NCBI RefSeq assembly: GCF_028369295.1
Contig: NZ_JAQMYP010000031.1
Location: forward strand, 1-64,000
Direction of reading: 5' to 3'
Length of the DNA: 64,000 nt
DNA from: Streptomyces sp. HD
Lineage (GTDB): Bacteria; Actinomycetota; Actinomycetes; Streptomycetales; Streptomycetaceae
In this document: positions 50,385 through 60,339 of the stretch, in pieces
How the letters are laid out: every line of letters begins with the position of its first letter
How positions within the stretch are numbered: position 1 is the stretch's first letter
Translations under genes and position numbers: made by a program
The notes under the pieces: generated by a model
The model's input: the letters and a program-made list of their open reading frames with translations, nothing else
Told to the model about the DNA's origin: nothing
The model's database searches: none

Positions 50385-51196
50385 GCGCCGCGCAGAACAG
50401 GCCCCGGCTCGTCGCCGTAGGTCTGAGGCGCCGGCCGCGACTCATCGCCGTAGGAGTGCGCACGCACGTCATCTACATGTCGCGCTCGCCCCTGGAGATC
50501 ACCTTCGCGGTACTGGTGCCGCTCGTCTACGCGACCCTCGCCGTCCACCTCTTCCGCGCGGCGGGCGACCCCGACCGGCTGCTCACCGCTTCGGTCGGCG
50601 CGGGCCTCATGGGCATCTGGTCGTCGGTGCTGTTCGGGTCGGGCGGGGCGGTGCAGAACCAGCGCTGGCTCGGCACCCTGGAGTGCCTGGTCGTCGCGCC
50701 GACCCGGCTGCCGCTGGTGCTGCTGCCGATCACGCTGGCCACGTCGGTCGTGGGGACGTACTCGATGGTCGCGACCGTCGTCTGGGGATGGCTGCTGTTC
50801 GGTGTGCCGCTGCACTTCGCGCACCCGTTGCTCTTCCTGCTGGCGGTTCCGGGATGTGTCCTCGCTCTCGGGGCCATGGGGCTGCTGCTGGCCGCCACGT
50901 TCGTCCTGCTGCGCAATGCGAACGCACTGGCCAACGCGCTGGACGCGCCGGTGTGGCTGCTGTCCGGGATGCTCGTCCCCGTCACCGTGCTGCCCGCGTG
51001 GACCCACCCGCTGTCCTGGGCGCTGCCCACCACCTGGGGTGCCCGCGCCGTGCACGCAGCGGCCTCCGGCGGGGCCGTGGCCGCTCCGCTGGGGCTCGCG
51101 CTCGGCCTCGGCGCGCTCTACGCCCTGCTGGCCGTCGCAGTGCTCGGCCGGGTCGAGGCACGCGCGCGTGCCGCCGCGACCCTCGCCCTCACCTGA
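50381..51196 (+). CDS. ABC-2 type permease
   Basis: A 271-residue membrane protein with about six helices, including ITFAVLVPLVYATLAVHLF and ALGAMGLLLAATFVLLRNAN; NALANALDAPVWLLSGMLVP is the typical ABC-2 permease region. The ATG overlaps the ATPase stop (ATGA). It differs from the next permease and probably forms a heterodimer with it. Confidence 0.85.
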   Translation: MSAAQNRPRLVAVGLRRRPRLIAVGVRTHVIYMSRSPLEITFAVLVPLVYATLAVHLFRAAGDPDRLLTASVGAGLMGIWSSVLFGSGGAVQNQRWLGTLECLVVAPTRLPLVLLPITLATSVVGTYSMVATVVWGWLLFGVPLHFAHPLLFLLAVPGCVLALGAMGLLLAATFVLLRNANALANALDAPVWLLSGMLVPVTVLPAWTHPLSWALPTTWGARAVHAAASGGAVAAPLGLALGLGALYALLAVAVLGRVEARARAAATLALT

Positions 51197-51236
51197 CCGC
51201 CCACGGCTCCTGCCGCACCCGCACCGAGGAATCCGT

Positions 51237-52028
51237 ATGCGTCAACTCGTCCGTACCGCACGCCTCGTCGTCATCGGCGGCGGTATCTCCTACCGGGCCC
51301 TGTTCAACTGGACCACGCCCTCGATGTTCATCGGCACCCTGCTGGTCGGCCCCGTGCTCCAGCTGCTCTTCTTCGTCTATCTGGGACGCCAGCTCCAGGT
51401 CGCCGACGACCGCTTCTACCTGCTGGGCAACGCCGTCCTCGCCTCCTCCACGGCCTGCGTGTACGGCGGCACCATGGCCGTCGCCAACGAGCGGCGCTAC
51501 GGCACGCTCGGCGCGGTGCTGCTCAGCCCCCGCCGCCGGGCGCCGCTCTGGTTCGGGCGGGCCTTGCCGTACGTCCTCAACGGCCTGGTCGTCAGCGGGT
51601 TCACGCTCGCCGGGGGCGCGCTGGTGCTGGGCCTGCCGGTGCCGATGGACAGCTTGCCGCAGCTCGTCGCCGTCCTGGTCGCCGCCGCGGCAGCCTGCTC
51701 CGCGTTCGGGCTTGCGCTGGGCGCGCTGGGGCTCCGCTTCCGGGACGTGTTCCTGGTGTCGAACGTGGCCACTTCCGTGCTGCTCCTGCTCACCGGCGCG
51801 AACGTGCCGCGCGAGACGCTGCCGCACTGGATGCGCACGGCCGGCGAGGTCCTCCCCCTGACGCACGCGGCCGACGCGGCGCGACGGTCGGCAGCTGGGC
51901 AAGGGCTGGACACAGGCCTGCTGGGAGCCGAACTCGCGGTCGGCGCCGGGTACCTGGTCCTCGCCGTGCTGCTGCTGGCCCTCTTCGAGCACGGCAGCAG
52001 GCGGCGCGCGACCCTCGATGTGCTCTAG
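51237..52028 (+). CDS. ABC-2 type permease, second subunit
   Basis: A 263-residue membrane protein with six predicted helices (FIGTLLVGPVLQLLFFVYLG, LNGLVVSGFTLAGGALVLGL, ATSVLLLLTGANVPRETLPH). The cytoplasmic segment NERRYGTLGAVLLSPRRRAP is the usual ABC-2 coupling region. It lies 40 nt after the first permease and completes the exporter operon. The ribosome-binding site is GAGGAA. Confidence 0.85.
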   Translation: MRQLVRTARLVVIGGGISYRALFNWTTPSMFIGTLLVGPVLQLLFFVYLGRQLQVADDRFYLLGNAVLASSTACVYGGTMAVANERRYGTLGAVLLSPRRRAPLWFGRALPYVLNGLVVSGFTLAGGALVLGLPVPMDSLPQLVAVLVAAAAACSAFGLALGALGLRFRDVFLVSNVATSVLLLLTGANVPRETLPHWMRTAGEVLPLTHAADAARRSAAGQGLDTGLLGAELAVGAGYLVLAVLLLALFEHGSRRRATLDVL

Positions 52029-52197
52029 CCGTTCCACAGCCGTGGGGCGGAGGGCACACACGGGTCGCGAGTGCCTGGTTTGTTAGCTTTTGCAATGAAA
52101 AAGCCTCCTGTCAGTGGCAGGTGCGAAGCTGTCTTCGAGAGACGGACTCGACGTGTCCCCGGGGGAGGCGCGCCGACTTGGGCCTTGGGGAGGCGTG

Positions 52198-53438
52198 ATG
52201 GCGGGGGAGACGCCGGATCACGGCAAAGGCAGGGTCGCCAGCGGGCGCTACCGGCTGCTGCGGACACTCGGCGCGGGCGCCATGGGCCGCGTGTGGTGCG
52301 CGTACGACAAGGAGTTGGCCTGCGAAGTCGCGCTGAAGGAGATCACGCTTCCGGACGCGCCGATGGACGCGAGCGAGACCGCGCAGCGGATCGCGCGGGC
52401 CCGCAGCGAGGCCCGGCACGCGGCGCGGCTGCGGGGACATCCCATGTGGCGACGGTGCACGACGTGGTGGTGCACGGGGGCTGCCGTGGATCGTCATGGA
52501 GTACGTGCCGGACGCGGTGGATCTCCAGGCGGTCGTACGGCGTTCAGGGCCGCTGACGCGCGTTCAGGTGGCCCGCGTCGGACCCGCGGTGCTCGACGCG
52601 CTGACCGCCGGGCACCGGATCGGCATCCTCCACCGGGAGGTGAAACCGGCCAACATCCTTCTCGCGCCGGACGCTTCGGGCGGCCCCTACGCGCACGTGC
52701 GCCTCACCGACCACGGCATCGCCCTCCGGCCCGAGTCCTGCGAGCCCCGGCTCACGGCCACCGCGGGCCTCCTCGGCACCCCCGGTCACCTCGCCCCGGA
52801 ACGCGCGCGTGGCGAACCGCTCACCTCGGCCGCGGTCTGAGTCGGTGCCGAATCTCGGTGTCGTGGCCGTCGACACCGCCATCGACTTCGCCGAAGCCCG
52901 CGCGCAGGGTGTGCGGCGCTGCGAGAGGCAGAGCGGGGCGGTCGCCACGGCGCTGCCGGACGCCGCCGTCTACGCCGTCGTACCGACGAAGGATGGGTTC
53001 ACCGCGGCCAACAGCGGTACGGCATGTCTCGTACCCGGGGCGGTATGCCGCGAGCGGCGAGGTGGGCCGATTCCGCGACGACGGGGTGGACCTGTGGGTC
53101 GGCCAGATGAGCAGTCGGCGGCTGCTGGGTCCACGTGGAACAGGAGGGCAGTTACAACGCCCCGTTGATCGACGGCACCAAACCCCACACCGACCAGGTC
53201 ATAGGCACTGTTCAGGCGCCCCGGGGAAATGAGCCACAAGAACGGCTCCGACAACGCCACCGAGCCGTGCGGCAACAAATTCGGGCCGGTTTGGGCGCCG
53301 GGTCCGGAGCGCACGGTCCATGGCTGGATGGCGGACGTGGAGGACTGGGAACAGGGCTTCAACAAGGTCGTCCGCACGGTCAGCCGGTCCGACGACAAGA
53401 AGACGACCGGAAGGTGCCCGCGCCCGGGTCAGATCTGA
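52198..53438 (+). pseudogene. decayed Ser/Thr protein kinase
   Basis: The first frame encodes a kinase start (ASGRYRLLRTLGAGAMGRVW, the Gly-rich loop; ACEVALKEITLP, the catalytic Lys). Two single-base deletions, at CCC 52441-52443 and GGGGG 52476-52480, shift to the frame with IVMEYVPDAVDLQAVVRR and ILHREVKPANILL (HRD Asp changed to Glu). The C-lobe is missing after about 52838. Fragments of a sensor domain continue in at least three frames (DAAVYAVVPTKDGFTAA, FRDDGVDLWVGQM, ERTVHGWMADVEDWEQGF). At least six frame changes make it non-functional. Ribosome-binding site and ATG at 52198 survive. Confidence 0.85.
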
Positions 53439-53695
53439 GGCGGGTGAGGCTCACGAGGGATGTGAGTTCAGTGAGCCTGGTGAGTCCGATGAGTTAGATG
53501 GGACCGATGGGATCGATGGGTTCGGTGGGGCTGTCGTGGCGGAGGGGCTGTCGTGGCGGACGGGGCCGTCGGGCTCCGGGTGTCCACAGCCGTGTCGGCC
53601 CCGCGTTCACCTGAGGTTCGCCTGTGCGCCGTCCGCACGTGTCAGCCTCGCCGGGCTGGGCACTCGCGGACGGGAGAAAAGGGGCGATCGGAACC

Positions 53696-53893
53696 ATGGA
53701 AAGGGGACCGGCGATCTTCGCCGGGGTCGTGTTCGCCCTGTTCGGAGGCGGGCTGCTGGCATGGACGGCGGTCCGGGTACGACAGCGTCAGCCCGTCGCT
53801 CACGGTGTGAGCCCCGTCGCATCGGCGACGCTCGCGGGCCTTGTCTCGGTGATCGCGCTGATCATCGGAACGTGGTGCTTCACCCGCCTGTGA
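53696..53893 (+). CDS. small two-helix membrane protein
   Basis: A 65-residue protein with two transmembrane helices (AIFAGVVFALFGGGLLAWTA and ATLAGLVSVIALIIGTWCF) joined by a short polar loop. I do not recognise a family. The ATG follows GAGAAAAGGGG by 11 bases. It lies between the kinase pseudogene and topA on the same strand. The 257 bases before it hold no other gene. Confidence 0.6.
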   Translation: MERGPAIFAGVVFALFGGGLLAWTAVRVRQRQPVAHGVSPVASATLAGLVSVIALIIGTWCFTRL

Positions 53894-54142
53894 GAACGGC
53901 CCGCGAGCTGGGCGGCCGATAATTGGGAGGGCCTCTTCCGGAAAGGCTCGAAAAGGCCGGTGAGCACTCCGGGCGGCAGGAATGGCGGAAGTCGGGTTAC
54001 CGTTCGAGTGGCCGTTGCGGGCTTTTCCCGTTTGACAACGGGGCGGGATGTACCGTCACACTCCGCAGCGTCACCACCACCCGACCCCGGGAGCCAAGCG
54101 ACCCTGGGGAGGCCCCAGCGTCGACCGGAGAGAAGAGCGAAG

Positions 54143-56977
54143 TTGTCCCCGACCAGCGAGACCGCACAGGGCGGCCGCCGACTCGTCATCGTCGAGTCGC
54201 CTGCCAAGGCGAAGACGATCAAGGGCTACCTGGGCCCCGGCTACGTAGTCGAAGCGAGCGTCGGGCACATCCGCGACCTCCCCAACGGCGCCGCGGAGGT
54301 GCCGGAGAAGTACACCGGTGAGGTCCGCCGCCTCGGTGTGGACGTCGAGCACGACTTCGAGCCGATCTATGTGGTCAACGCCGACAAGAAGGCCCAGGTC
54401 AAAAAGCTCAAGGACCTGCTGAAGGAGTCCGACGAGCTCTACCTCGCCACCGATGAGGACCGCGAGGGCGAGGCCATCGCCTGGCACCTCCAGGAGGTGC
54501 TCAAGCCCAAGGTCCCGGTCAAGCGGATGGTCTTCCACGAGATCACCAAGACCGCGATCCAGGCCGCCGTCGCCAACCCGCGCCAGCTCAACCAGAAGCT
54601 GGTCGACGCCCAGGAGACCCGCCGCATCCTCGACCGCCTCTACGGCTACGAGGTCTCGCCGGTCCTGTGGAAGAAGGTCATGCCGCGCCTGTCGGCCGGC
54701 CGTGTCCAGTCCGTCGCCACCCGACTCGTCGTGGAGCGGGAACGCGAGCGCATCGCGTTTCGTTCTGCTGAGTACTGGGACCTGACGGGCACTTTCGCGA
54801 CCGGCCGCGCGGGGGACTCGTCGGACCCGTCGTCGCTGGTCGCCCGCCTGCAGACCGTCGACGGCAGGCGGGTCGCGCAGGGCCGCGACTTCGACTCCCT
54901 GGGACAACTCAAGAGCGCGAACACCCTCCACCTCGACGAGGCGAACGCCCGCGCCCTTGCCGCCGCCCTGGAGCAGACGCAGTTCGCCGTCCGGTCCGTC
55001 GAGTCCAAGCCCTACCGCCGCTCGCCGTACGCCCCGTTCCGTACGACGACGATGCAGCAGGAGGCGAGCCGCAAGCTCGGCTTCGGTGCGAAGGCCACCA
55101 TGCAGGTCGCGCAGAAGCTGTACGAGAACGGCTACATCACGTACATGCGTACGGACTCCACGACGCTGAGCGACACCGCCGTCGCGGCCGCCCGTGCCCA
55201 GGTCACGCAGCTGTACGGCGCCGACTACCTGCCGTCCGCCCCGCGCACGTACGCCGGCAAGGTCAAGAACGCGCAGGAGGCACACGAGGCGATCCGCCCC
55301 TCCGGCGACCGCTTCCGCACCCCTGCCGAGACCGGGCTGACCGGCGACCAGTTCAAGCTCTACGAGCTGATCTGGAAGCGGACCGTCGCCTCCCAGATGA
55401 AGGACGCGACCGGTAACTCGGTCACGGTCAAGATCGGCGGCACCTCGGCCGACGGGCGGGACGTCGAGTTCAGCGCCTCCGGCAAGACGATCACCTTCCA
55501 CGGCTTCCTGAAGGCCTACGTCGAGGGCGCCGACGACCCCAACGCCGAGCTGGACGACCGCGAGCGCCGGTTGCCGCAGGTCAGCGAGGGCGATGCGCTC
55601 AGCGCCGAGGAGATCACGGTCGACGGGCACGCCACCAAGCCCCCGGCCCGCTACACCGAGGCCTCCCTGGTCAAGGAGCTGGAAGAGCGCGAGATCGGCC
55701 GCCCGTCGACGTACGCGTCGATCATCGGCACGATCCTCGACCGCGGCTATGTGTTCAAGAAGGGCACGGCGCTCGTCCCGTCCTTCCTGTCGTTCGCCGT
55801 GGTCAACCTCCTGGAGAAGCACTTCGGCCGACTCGTCGACTACGACTTCACCGCCAGGATGGAGGACGACCTCGACCGCATCGCCCGCGGTGAGGCCCAG
55901 TCCGTGCCGTGGCTGAAGCGCTTCTACTTCGGCGAGGGCATCGGAGAGGGCGGCGCGGCCGACGCCGGCAACGGCGACGGGGACCACCTCGGCGGCCTCA
56001 AGGAGCTGGTGACCGACCTGGGCGCGATCGACGCGCGCGAGGTGTCGTCGTTCCCGGTCGGCAACGACATCGTGCTGCGCGTCGGCCGCTACGGCCCCTA
56101 CATCGAGCGCGGCGAGAAGGACACCGAGCAGCACCAGCGCGCCGACATCCCGGACGACCTCGCGCCCGACGAGCTGACCATCGAACTGGCCGAGGAACTG
56201 CTGGCCAAGCCCAGCGGCGACTTCGAGCTGGGCACCGACCCGGTCTCCGGACACGCGATCGTCGCCAAGGACGGCCGCTACGGCCCGTATGTCACCGAGG
56301 TGCTCCCCGAGGGCACCCCGAAGACCGGCAAGAACGCCGTGAAGCCGCGTACGGCCTCGCTGTTCAAGTCGATGTCGCTGGACACGGTGACCCTGGACGA
56401 CGCCCTCAAGCTGATGTCGCTGCCGCGAGTCGTCGGCGCCGACGCCGAGGGCCAGGAGATCACCGCGCAGAACGGCCGATACGGGCCGTATCTGAAGAAG
56501 GGCACGGACTCGCGGTCGCTGCAGAGCGAGGAGCAGCTCTTCACCATCACCCTCGAAGAGGCGCTGGAGATCTACTCCCAGCCCAAGCAGCGCGGACGCG
56601 CGGCCGCCAAGCCGCCGCTGAAGGAGCTGGGCGAGGACCCGGTCAGCAAGAAGCCGGTCGTCGTCAAGGACGGTCGCTTCGGGCCGTACGTCACCGACGG
56701 GGAGACCAACGCGACGCTGCGCTCCGGCGACAGTGTCGAGGAGATCACCCCGGAGCGCGGCTTCGAGCTGCTCGCCGAGAAGCGGGCTAAGGGTCCCGCC
56801 AAGAAGACGGCGAAGAAGGCCGCTGCGAAGAAGACGACCGCCAAGAAGGCCCCGGCGAAGAAGACGGCTGCGAAGAAGACCGCGGCCAAGAAGACGACCA
56901 CGGCTGCGAAGAAGACGACGGCGAAGAAGACGACCGCCAAGAAGGCGACGGCTTCCAAGTCGGCGGCGGAGGACTGA
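54143..56977 (+). CDS. topA: DNA topoisomerase I with Lys/Ala tail
   Basis: A 944-residue type IA topoisomerase relaxing negative supercoils. The N-terminal TOPRIM domain (RRLVIVESPAKAKTIKGYLG; ATDEDREGEAIAWHL) and catalytic Tyr334 in GYITYMRTDST are intact. C-terminal topo-C repeats end in GRYGPY/GRFGPY modules (four at about 650-870). The last 60 residues are KKTAKK/AAKKT-type repeats, like histone H1, that help processive DNA binding in Streptomyces TopA. The start is TTG 54143 with GGAGAGAAG upstream, matching S. coelicolor TopA. Confidence 0.95.
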   Translation: MSPTSETAQGGRRLVIVESPAKAKTIKGYLGPGYVVEASVGHIRDLPNGAAEVPEKYTGEVRRLGVDVEHDFEPIYVVNADKKAQVKKLKDLLKESDELYLATDEDREGEAIAWHLQEVLKPKVPVKRMVFHEITKTAIQAAVANPRQLNQKLVDAQETRRILDRLYGYEVSPVLWKKVMPRLSAGRVQSVATRLVVERERERIAFRSAEYWDLTGTFATGRAGDSSDPSSLVARLQTVDGRRVAQGRDFDSLGQLKSANTLHLDEANARALAAALEQTQFAVRSVESKPYRRSPYAPFRTTTMQQEASRKLGFGAKATMQVAQKLYENGYITYMRTDSTTLSDTAVAAARAQVTQLYGADYLPSAPRTYAGKVKNAQEAHEAIRPSGDRFRTPAETGLTGDQFKLYELIWKRTVASQMKDATGNSVTVKIGGTSADGRDVEFSASGKTITFHGFLKAYVEGADDPNAELDDRERRLPQVSEGDALSAEEITVDGHATKPPARYTEASLVKELEEREIGRPSTYASIIGTILDRGYVFKKGTALVPSFLSFAVVNLLEKHFGRLVDYDFTARMEDDLDRIARGEAQSVPWLKRFYFGEGIGEGGAADAGNGDGDHLGGLKELVTDLGAIDAREVSSFPVGNDIVLRVGRYGPYIERGEKDTEQHQRADIPDDLAPDELTIELAEELLAKPSGDFELGTDPVSGHAIVAKDGRYGPYVTEVLPEGTPKTGKNAVKPRTASLFKSMSLDTVTLDDALKLMSLPRVVGADAEGQEITAQNGRYGPYLKKGTDSRSLQSEEQLFTITLEEALEIYSQPKQRGRAAAKPPLKELGEDPVSKKPVVVKDGRFGPYVTDGETNATLRSGDSVEEITPERGFELLAEKRAKGPAKKTAKKAAAKKTTAKKAPAKKTAAKKTAAKKTTTAAKKTTAKKTTAKKATASKSAAED

Positions 56978-57132
56978 GCCGCCCCCGCCTCGGGACCAAC
57001 CGGGTCCTGACCGGGGCCGGTTGACGGTCCGGCTCTTCACTTCCGGTTCGCAAAACGAACGCCTCGGCATCAGTTTGGTGTCGGGGCGGGCGTACGTTCG
57101 GGCGCGCGCGTCGGGCTGTCAGTGCGTCCCGA

Positions 57133-57138
57133 TAGGCT
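57133..57138 (+). promoter_or_regulatory. -10 box, leaderless start of tmk fusion gene
   Basis: TAGGCT, six bases before the ATG at 57145. Confidence 0.5.
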
Positions 57139-57144
57139 GAAAGC

Positions 57145-60100
57145 ATGACCCGAGCCGACGAGCCAACGGCGCCCGACACCGCTCCCGACGACGCCTTCGC
57201 AGCGGATTCCCGCGAGCGCGCCGTCCGTGCCCTGCTGCGCCGACCGCAGCTCAAACGGCTGTGGAGCGCGCAGTTGGTGGGCGGTGTCGGCGACCTCCTC
57301 GCCCTACTGGTGCTGGTCCTGCTCGCCCTGCAGGCGGCGATCGCCGAGGGCTCGTTCGGCGGCGGATACCGAGGCGTGGCGTTCGCAGTGGCGACCGTCT
57401 TCGGCGTGCGCATCCTGGCGACGCTGCTCTTCGGCGCCGTACTCCTCGGCCCGCTGACCTCGCTGACCTCGCAGGAGGGCCCGCTCGACCGGCGCTGGAC
57501 CATGGTCGGCGCGGACGGTCTGCGGGTCGCCCTGCTGATCGTCGCGCCCCTGTGGATCGACTGGACGCCGGACAACGCGCTGGCGGTCCTCCTGGTGACC
57601 GTCTTCGTGACCGGCGTCGCCGAGCGTTTCTGGACGGTCTGCCGGGAGAGCGCGGCGCCCGCGCTGCTGCCGCCCCCGCCGCCGGAGGGCGCGACGGTAC
57701 GGCCGCTGCCGGACCACATGGACGCGCTGCGCCGCCTGTCGCTGCGCACGGGCTTCGTGGCGATCCCGCTGGCCGCCGCCGCACTCGTCGCCGCCGCCCT
57801 GCTCAACAACCTGCTGGGTGCCGGTCTCGACTGGTTCGAGCAGCACCAGGCGGCCCTCGCGTCGTATGTCGCGGCGGGTCTGTTCGCCGCGTCCCTGTCC
57901 GTGCTGACCTTCCTGGAGCTGCCCGACACACGCACCCCGCGCGCGCGGTCGCCGCTGGAGGGGCTGCGCCGGCCGAAGACCGGCTCCGGCATCGACAAGG
58001 GCCGTACCGGCGCGATCCCGCTGCTGGTGCTCGCCTGCGCCGCCGTCGCCGGGGCGGTGTCCGCCGTGGTCGCCGTGGCCGTCCTGCACGCCAAGGACCT
58101 GGGCGGCGGGCCGGTGCTGTACGGCCTGCTCGTGTTCGTGCTGACCGGCGGCGTGGTCGTCGGCATCCGTACGGCGCCCTCCGTGCTGCCCGCCCTGTCG
58201 CGGCGCCGCCTGCTGGCGCTGGCGATCGCCTTCACCGGCATCGCGCTGCTGGCCGCGGGACTCGTCCCGGACGTCACCACCGTGCTGCTGATCCTCGCGC
58301 TGGCCGGGATCGGCGCGGGTGTGTCCGCCAACACCGGGCACACCCTGCTCGACCAGGAGGCCGAGGAATTCCGGCGGCCCCGGACGACGGAGCACCTGCA
58401 CGCGGTCGTACGCGTGTGTGTCGCGCTCGGCGCGGTGATCGCGCCGCTGGTGGCCGCGCTCATCGGGCCGCACCGGCTGGAGAGCGGCAAGTTCGTCTTC
58501 GCGCACGGCGGCGCGGCGTTCACGCTGATGCTGGTCGGGGCGCTGCTGCTGCCGGTGGCCGTGCTGGTGCTGGCCAAGGTCGACGACCGCTCCGGCGTGC
58601 CCCTGCGGCAGGACCTGCGGGACGCGGTGCTCGGCGGGGACGACCCCGAGCAGGTGCCCGCCACGACCGGCTTCTTCATCGCCCTGGAGGGCGGTGACGG
58701 CGCCGGCAAGTCCACCCAGGCCGAGGCGCTCGCCGAGTGGATCCGCGGCAAGGGCCACGAGGTCGTCGTCACGCGCGAACCGGGCGCGACGCCGGTCGGC
58801 AAGCGGCTGCGCTCGATCCTGCTGGACGTGTCGAGCGCGGGGCTGTCACACCGCGCGGAGGCGCTGCTGTACGCGGCGGACCGTGCGGAGCACGTGGACA
58901 CGGTGGTCCGGCCCGCGCTGGAGCGCGGCGCGGTCGTGATCTCGGACCGTTACGTCGACTCCTCGGTCGCCTATCAGGGTGCGGGCCGTGACCTGTCGCC
59001 GACGGAGATCGCCCGCATCAACCGCTGGGCGACCAACGGACTCGCGCCGCATCTGACCGTGCTGCTGGACGTCTCGCCGGAGGTCGCCCGCGAGCGGTTC
59101 ACCGAGGCACCGGACCGGCTGGAGTCGGAGCCGGCCGAGTTCCACGCGCGTGTGCGCGCCGGATTCCTGACGCTGGCCGCGGCCGACCCCGGCCGGTACC
59201 TGGTGGTGGACGCGGGGCAGGAGCCGGAAGCGGTGACGACCGTCGTCCGGCACCGGCTCGACCAGATGCTGCCGCTGTCCGAGGCGGAGATCCAGGCGCA
59301 GGAGGAAGCGCGCCGCAAGGCCGAGGAGGAGGCCCGCCGCAAGGCAGAAGAAGAGGCCGCCCGCAAGGCCGAGGAAGAGCGCCTGGAGCGTGAGCGCCAG
59401 GAGCAGCTCGCCCGGCTGCGTGCCGAGGAGGAGGAGCGCAAGCGGCGCGAGCTGGAGGAGGCGCAGCGCCGCGAGGCCGAACGGCAGGCGGAGGAGGCCC
59501 GGCAGCGGGCCGAGGAAGCGGCTCGGCGGGCCGAGGAGGAGCGGCAGCGGCTCCTCGCGGAGGAGAAGGTGCGCGCCGAGGAGGAAGCGCGCCGCAAGGC
59601 CGAGGAGGACCGGCGCCGCAAGCAGGCCGAGGAAGAGGCCCGGCTGCGCGCCGAGGCGGAGGCGGTCCGCCTGGAGAAGCAGCGCAAGGCGGAGGAGGCT
59701 CTGCTGCGGGCCGAGGAGGCACGCCGGCTGGCGGAGCAGGCGGCGGCCGCCGCGGAGGCGGGGCCGAAGTCGACGGGGCCTGGGGCGGGTACGCCGCAGG
59801 GGGACGCGGCGACGGTTCCTACGCCCGTGGTGACGCCGGGTAAGCCGGGTAAGGCGCCTTCCAGGGCGTCGGACGAGACGACTGTGTTGCGCCCGGTGCG
59901 CGACGAGGAGCGGCCGCCCCGTGGAGGTGCCGCGGGAGAATCCGAGTCCGAGGTGACCACGAGGCTGCCGCAGCCGCCGGTGCCTTCGGGCGCGGCCGAC
60001 GAGACTGCGGTGCTGCCGCCGGTCCCGCCGGGTGCCGCGGACGAGACTGCGGTGCTGCCGCCGGTCCCGCCGGGTGCCGCGGACGAGACGGCCGTCCTGC

Positions 60101-60339
60101 CTCCCGTGCCGGGGGACGAGTCCGGGGGCCGGGTGCCGCCCGGCTACTTCCGCGACGAGGAACGCACGCGCGAGATGCCCCAGGTCGATGCGACGGGCAC
60201 ACCACGGCGCCGGGCTCGGTCCGACTGGGCTGAGGAGACGCCGCTGGACGATCTGCCGACGCTGGCGGACGAGCTGCTGGGGCCGCACGAGGACGAGTAC
60301 GACGACGAGGGCGGCCGGGGACGAGGGCGTCGGCGCTGA
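57145..60339 (+). CDS. tmk: MFS-like membrane domain fused to dTMP kinase
   Basis: A 1064-residue multidomain protein. Residues about 30-480 form a 10-12 helix MFS-like membrane domain. About 505-710 is a complete thymidylate kinase: P-loop EGGDGAGKSTQ (about 515-523), DRY in VVISDRYVDSSVAYQG. About 713-872 is a Glu/Arg/Lys/Ala coiled coil (AEEEARRKAEE repeats). The end carries three copies of ADETAVLPPVPPG. It would make dTDP at the membrane. This architecture is shared by Streptomyces; most bacteria have a 210-residue Tmk. No other tmk is visible in the window. Confidence 0.95.
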   Translation: MTRADEPTAPDTAPDDAFAADSRERAVRALLRRPQLKRLWSAQLVGGVGDLLALLVLVLLALQAAIAEGSFGGGYRGVAFAVATVFGVRILATLLFGAVLLGPLTSLTSQEGPLDRRWTMVGADGLRVALLIVAPLWIDWTPDNALAVLLVTVFVTGVAERFWTVCRESAAPALLPPPPPEGATVRPLPDHMDALRRLSLRTGFVAIPLAAAALVAAALLNNLLGAGLDWFEQHQAALASYVAAGLFAASLSVLTFLELPDTRTPRARSPLEGLRRPKTGSGIDKGRTGAIPLLVLACAAVAGAVSAVVAVAVLHAKDLGGGPVLYGLLVFVLTGGVVVGIRTAPSVLPALSRRRLLALAIAFTGIALLAAGLVPDVTTVLLILALAGIGAGVSANTGHTLLDQEAEEFRRPRTTEHLHAVVRVCVALGAVIAPLVAALIGPHRLESGKFVFAHGGAAFTLMLVGALLLPVAVLVLAKVDDRSGVPLRQDLRDAVLGGDDPEQVPATTGFFIALEGGDGAGKSTQAEALAEWIRGKGHEVVVTREPGATPVGKRLRSILLDVSSAGLSHRAEALLYAADRAEHVDTVVRPALERGAVVISDRYVDSSVAYQGAGRDLSPTEIARINRWATNGLAPHLTVLLDVSPEVARERFTEAPDRLESEPAEFHARVRAGFLTLAAADPGRYLVVDAGQEPEAVTTVVRHRLDQMLPLSEAEIQAQEEARRKAEEEARRKAEEEAARKAEEERLERERQEQLARLRAEEEERKRRELEEAQRREAERQAEEARQRAEEAARRAEEERQRLLAEEKVRAEEEARRKAEEDRRRKQAEEEARLRAEAEAVRLEKQRKAEEALLRAEEARRLAEQAAAAAEAGPKSTGPGAGTPQGDAATVPTPVVTPGKPGKAPSRASDETTVLRPVRDEERPPRGGAAGESESEVTTRLPQPPVPSGAADETAVLPPVPPGAADETAVLPPVPPGAADETAVLPPVPGDESGGRVPPGYFRDEERTREMPQVDATGTPRRRARSDWAEETPLDDLPTLADELLGPHEDEYDDEGGRGRGRRR

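Noticed and set aside
48149..53438. ABC exporter plus kinase as a new phage-defence system
   Set aside because: The ABC genes are standard DrrA/B-like exporters, the regulator is ArsR-type, and the kinase is a pseudogene; nothing points to defence.
54071..57070. A 999-codon open frame opposite topA (and similar long antisense frames opposite tadA and the PBP gene)
   Set aside because: In DNA this GC-rich, frames opposite real genes lack stop codons by composition; their products are Arg/Leu/Gly-rich with no domains.
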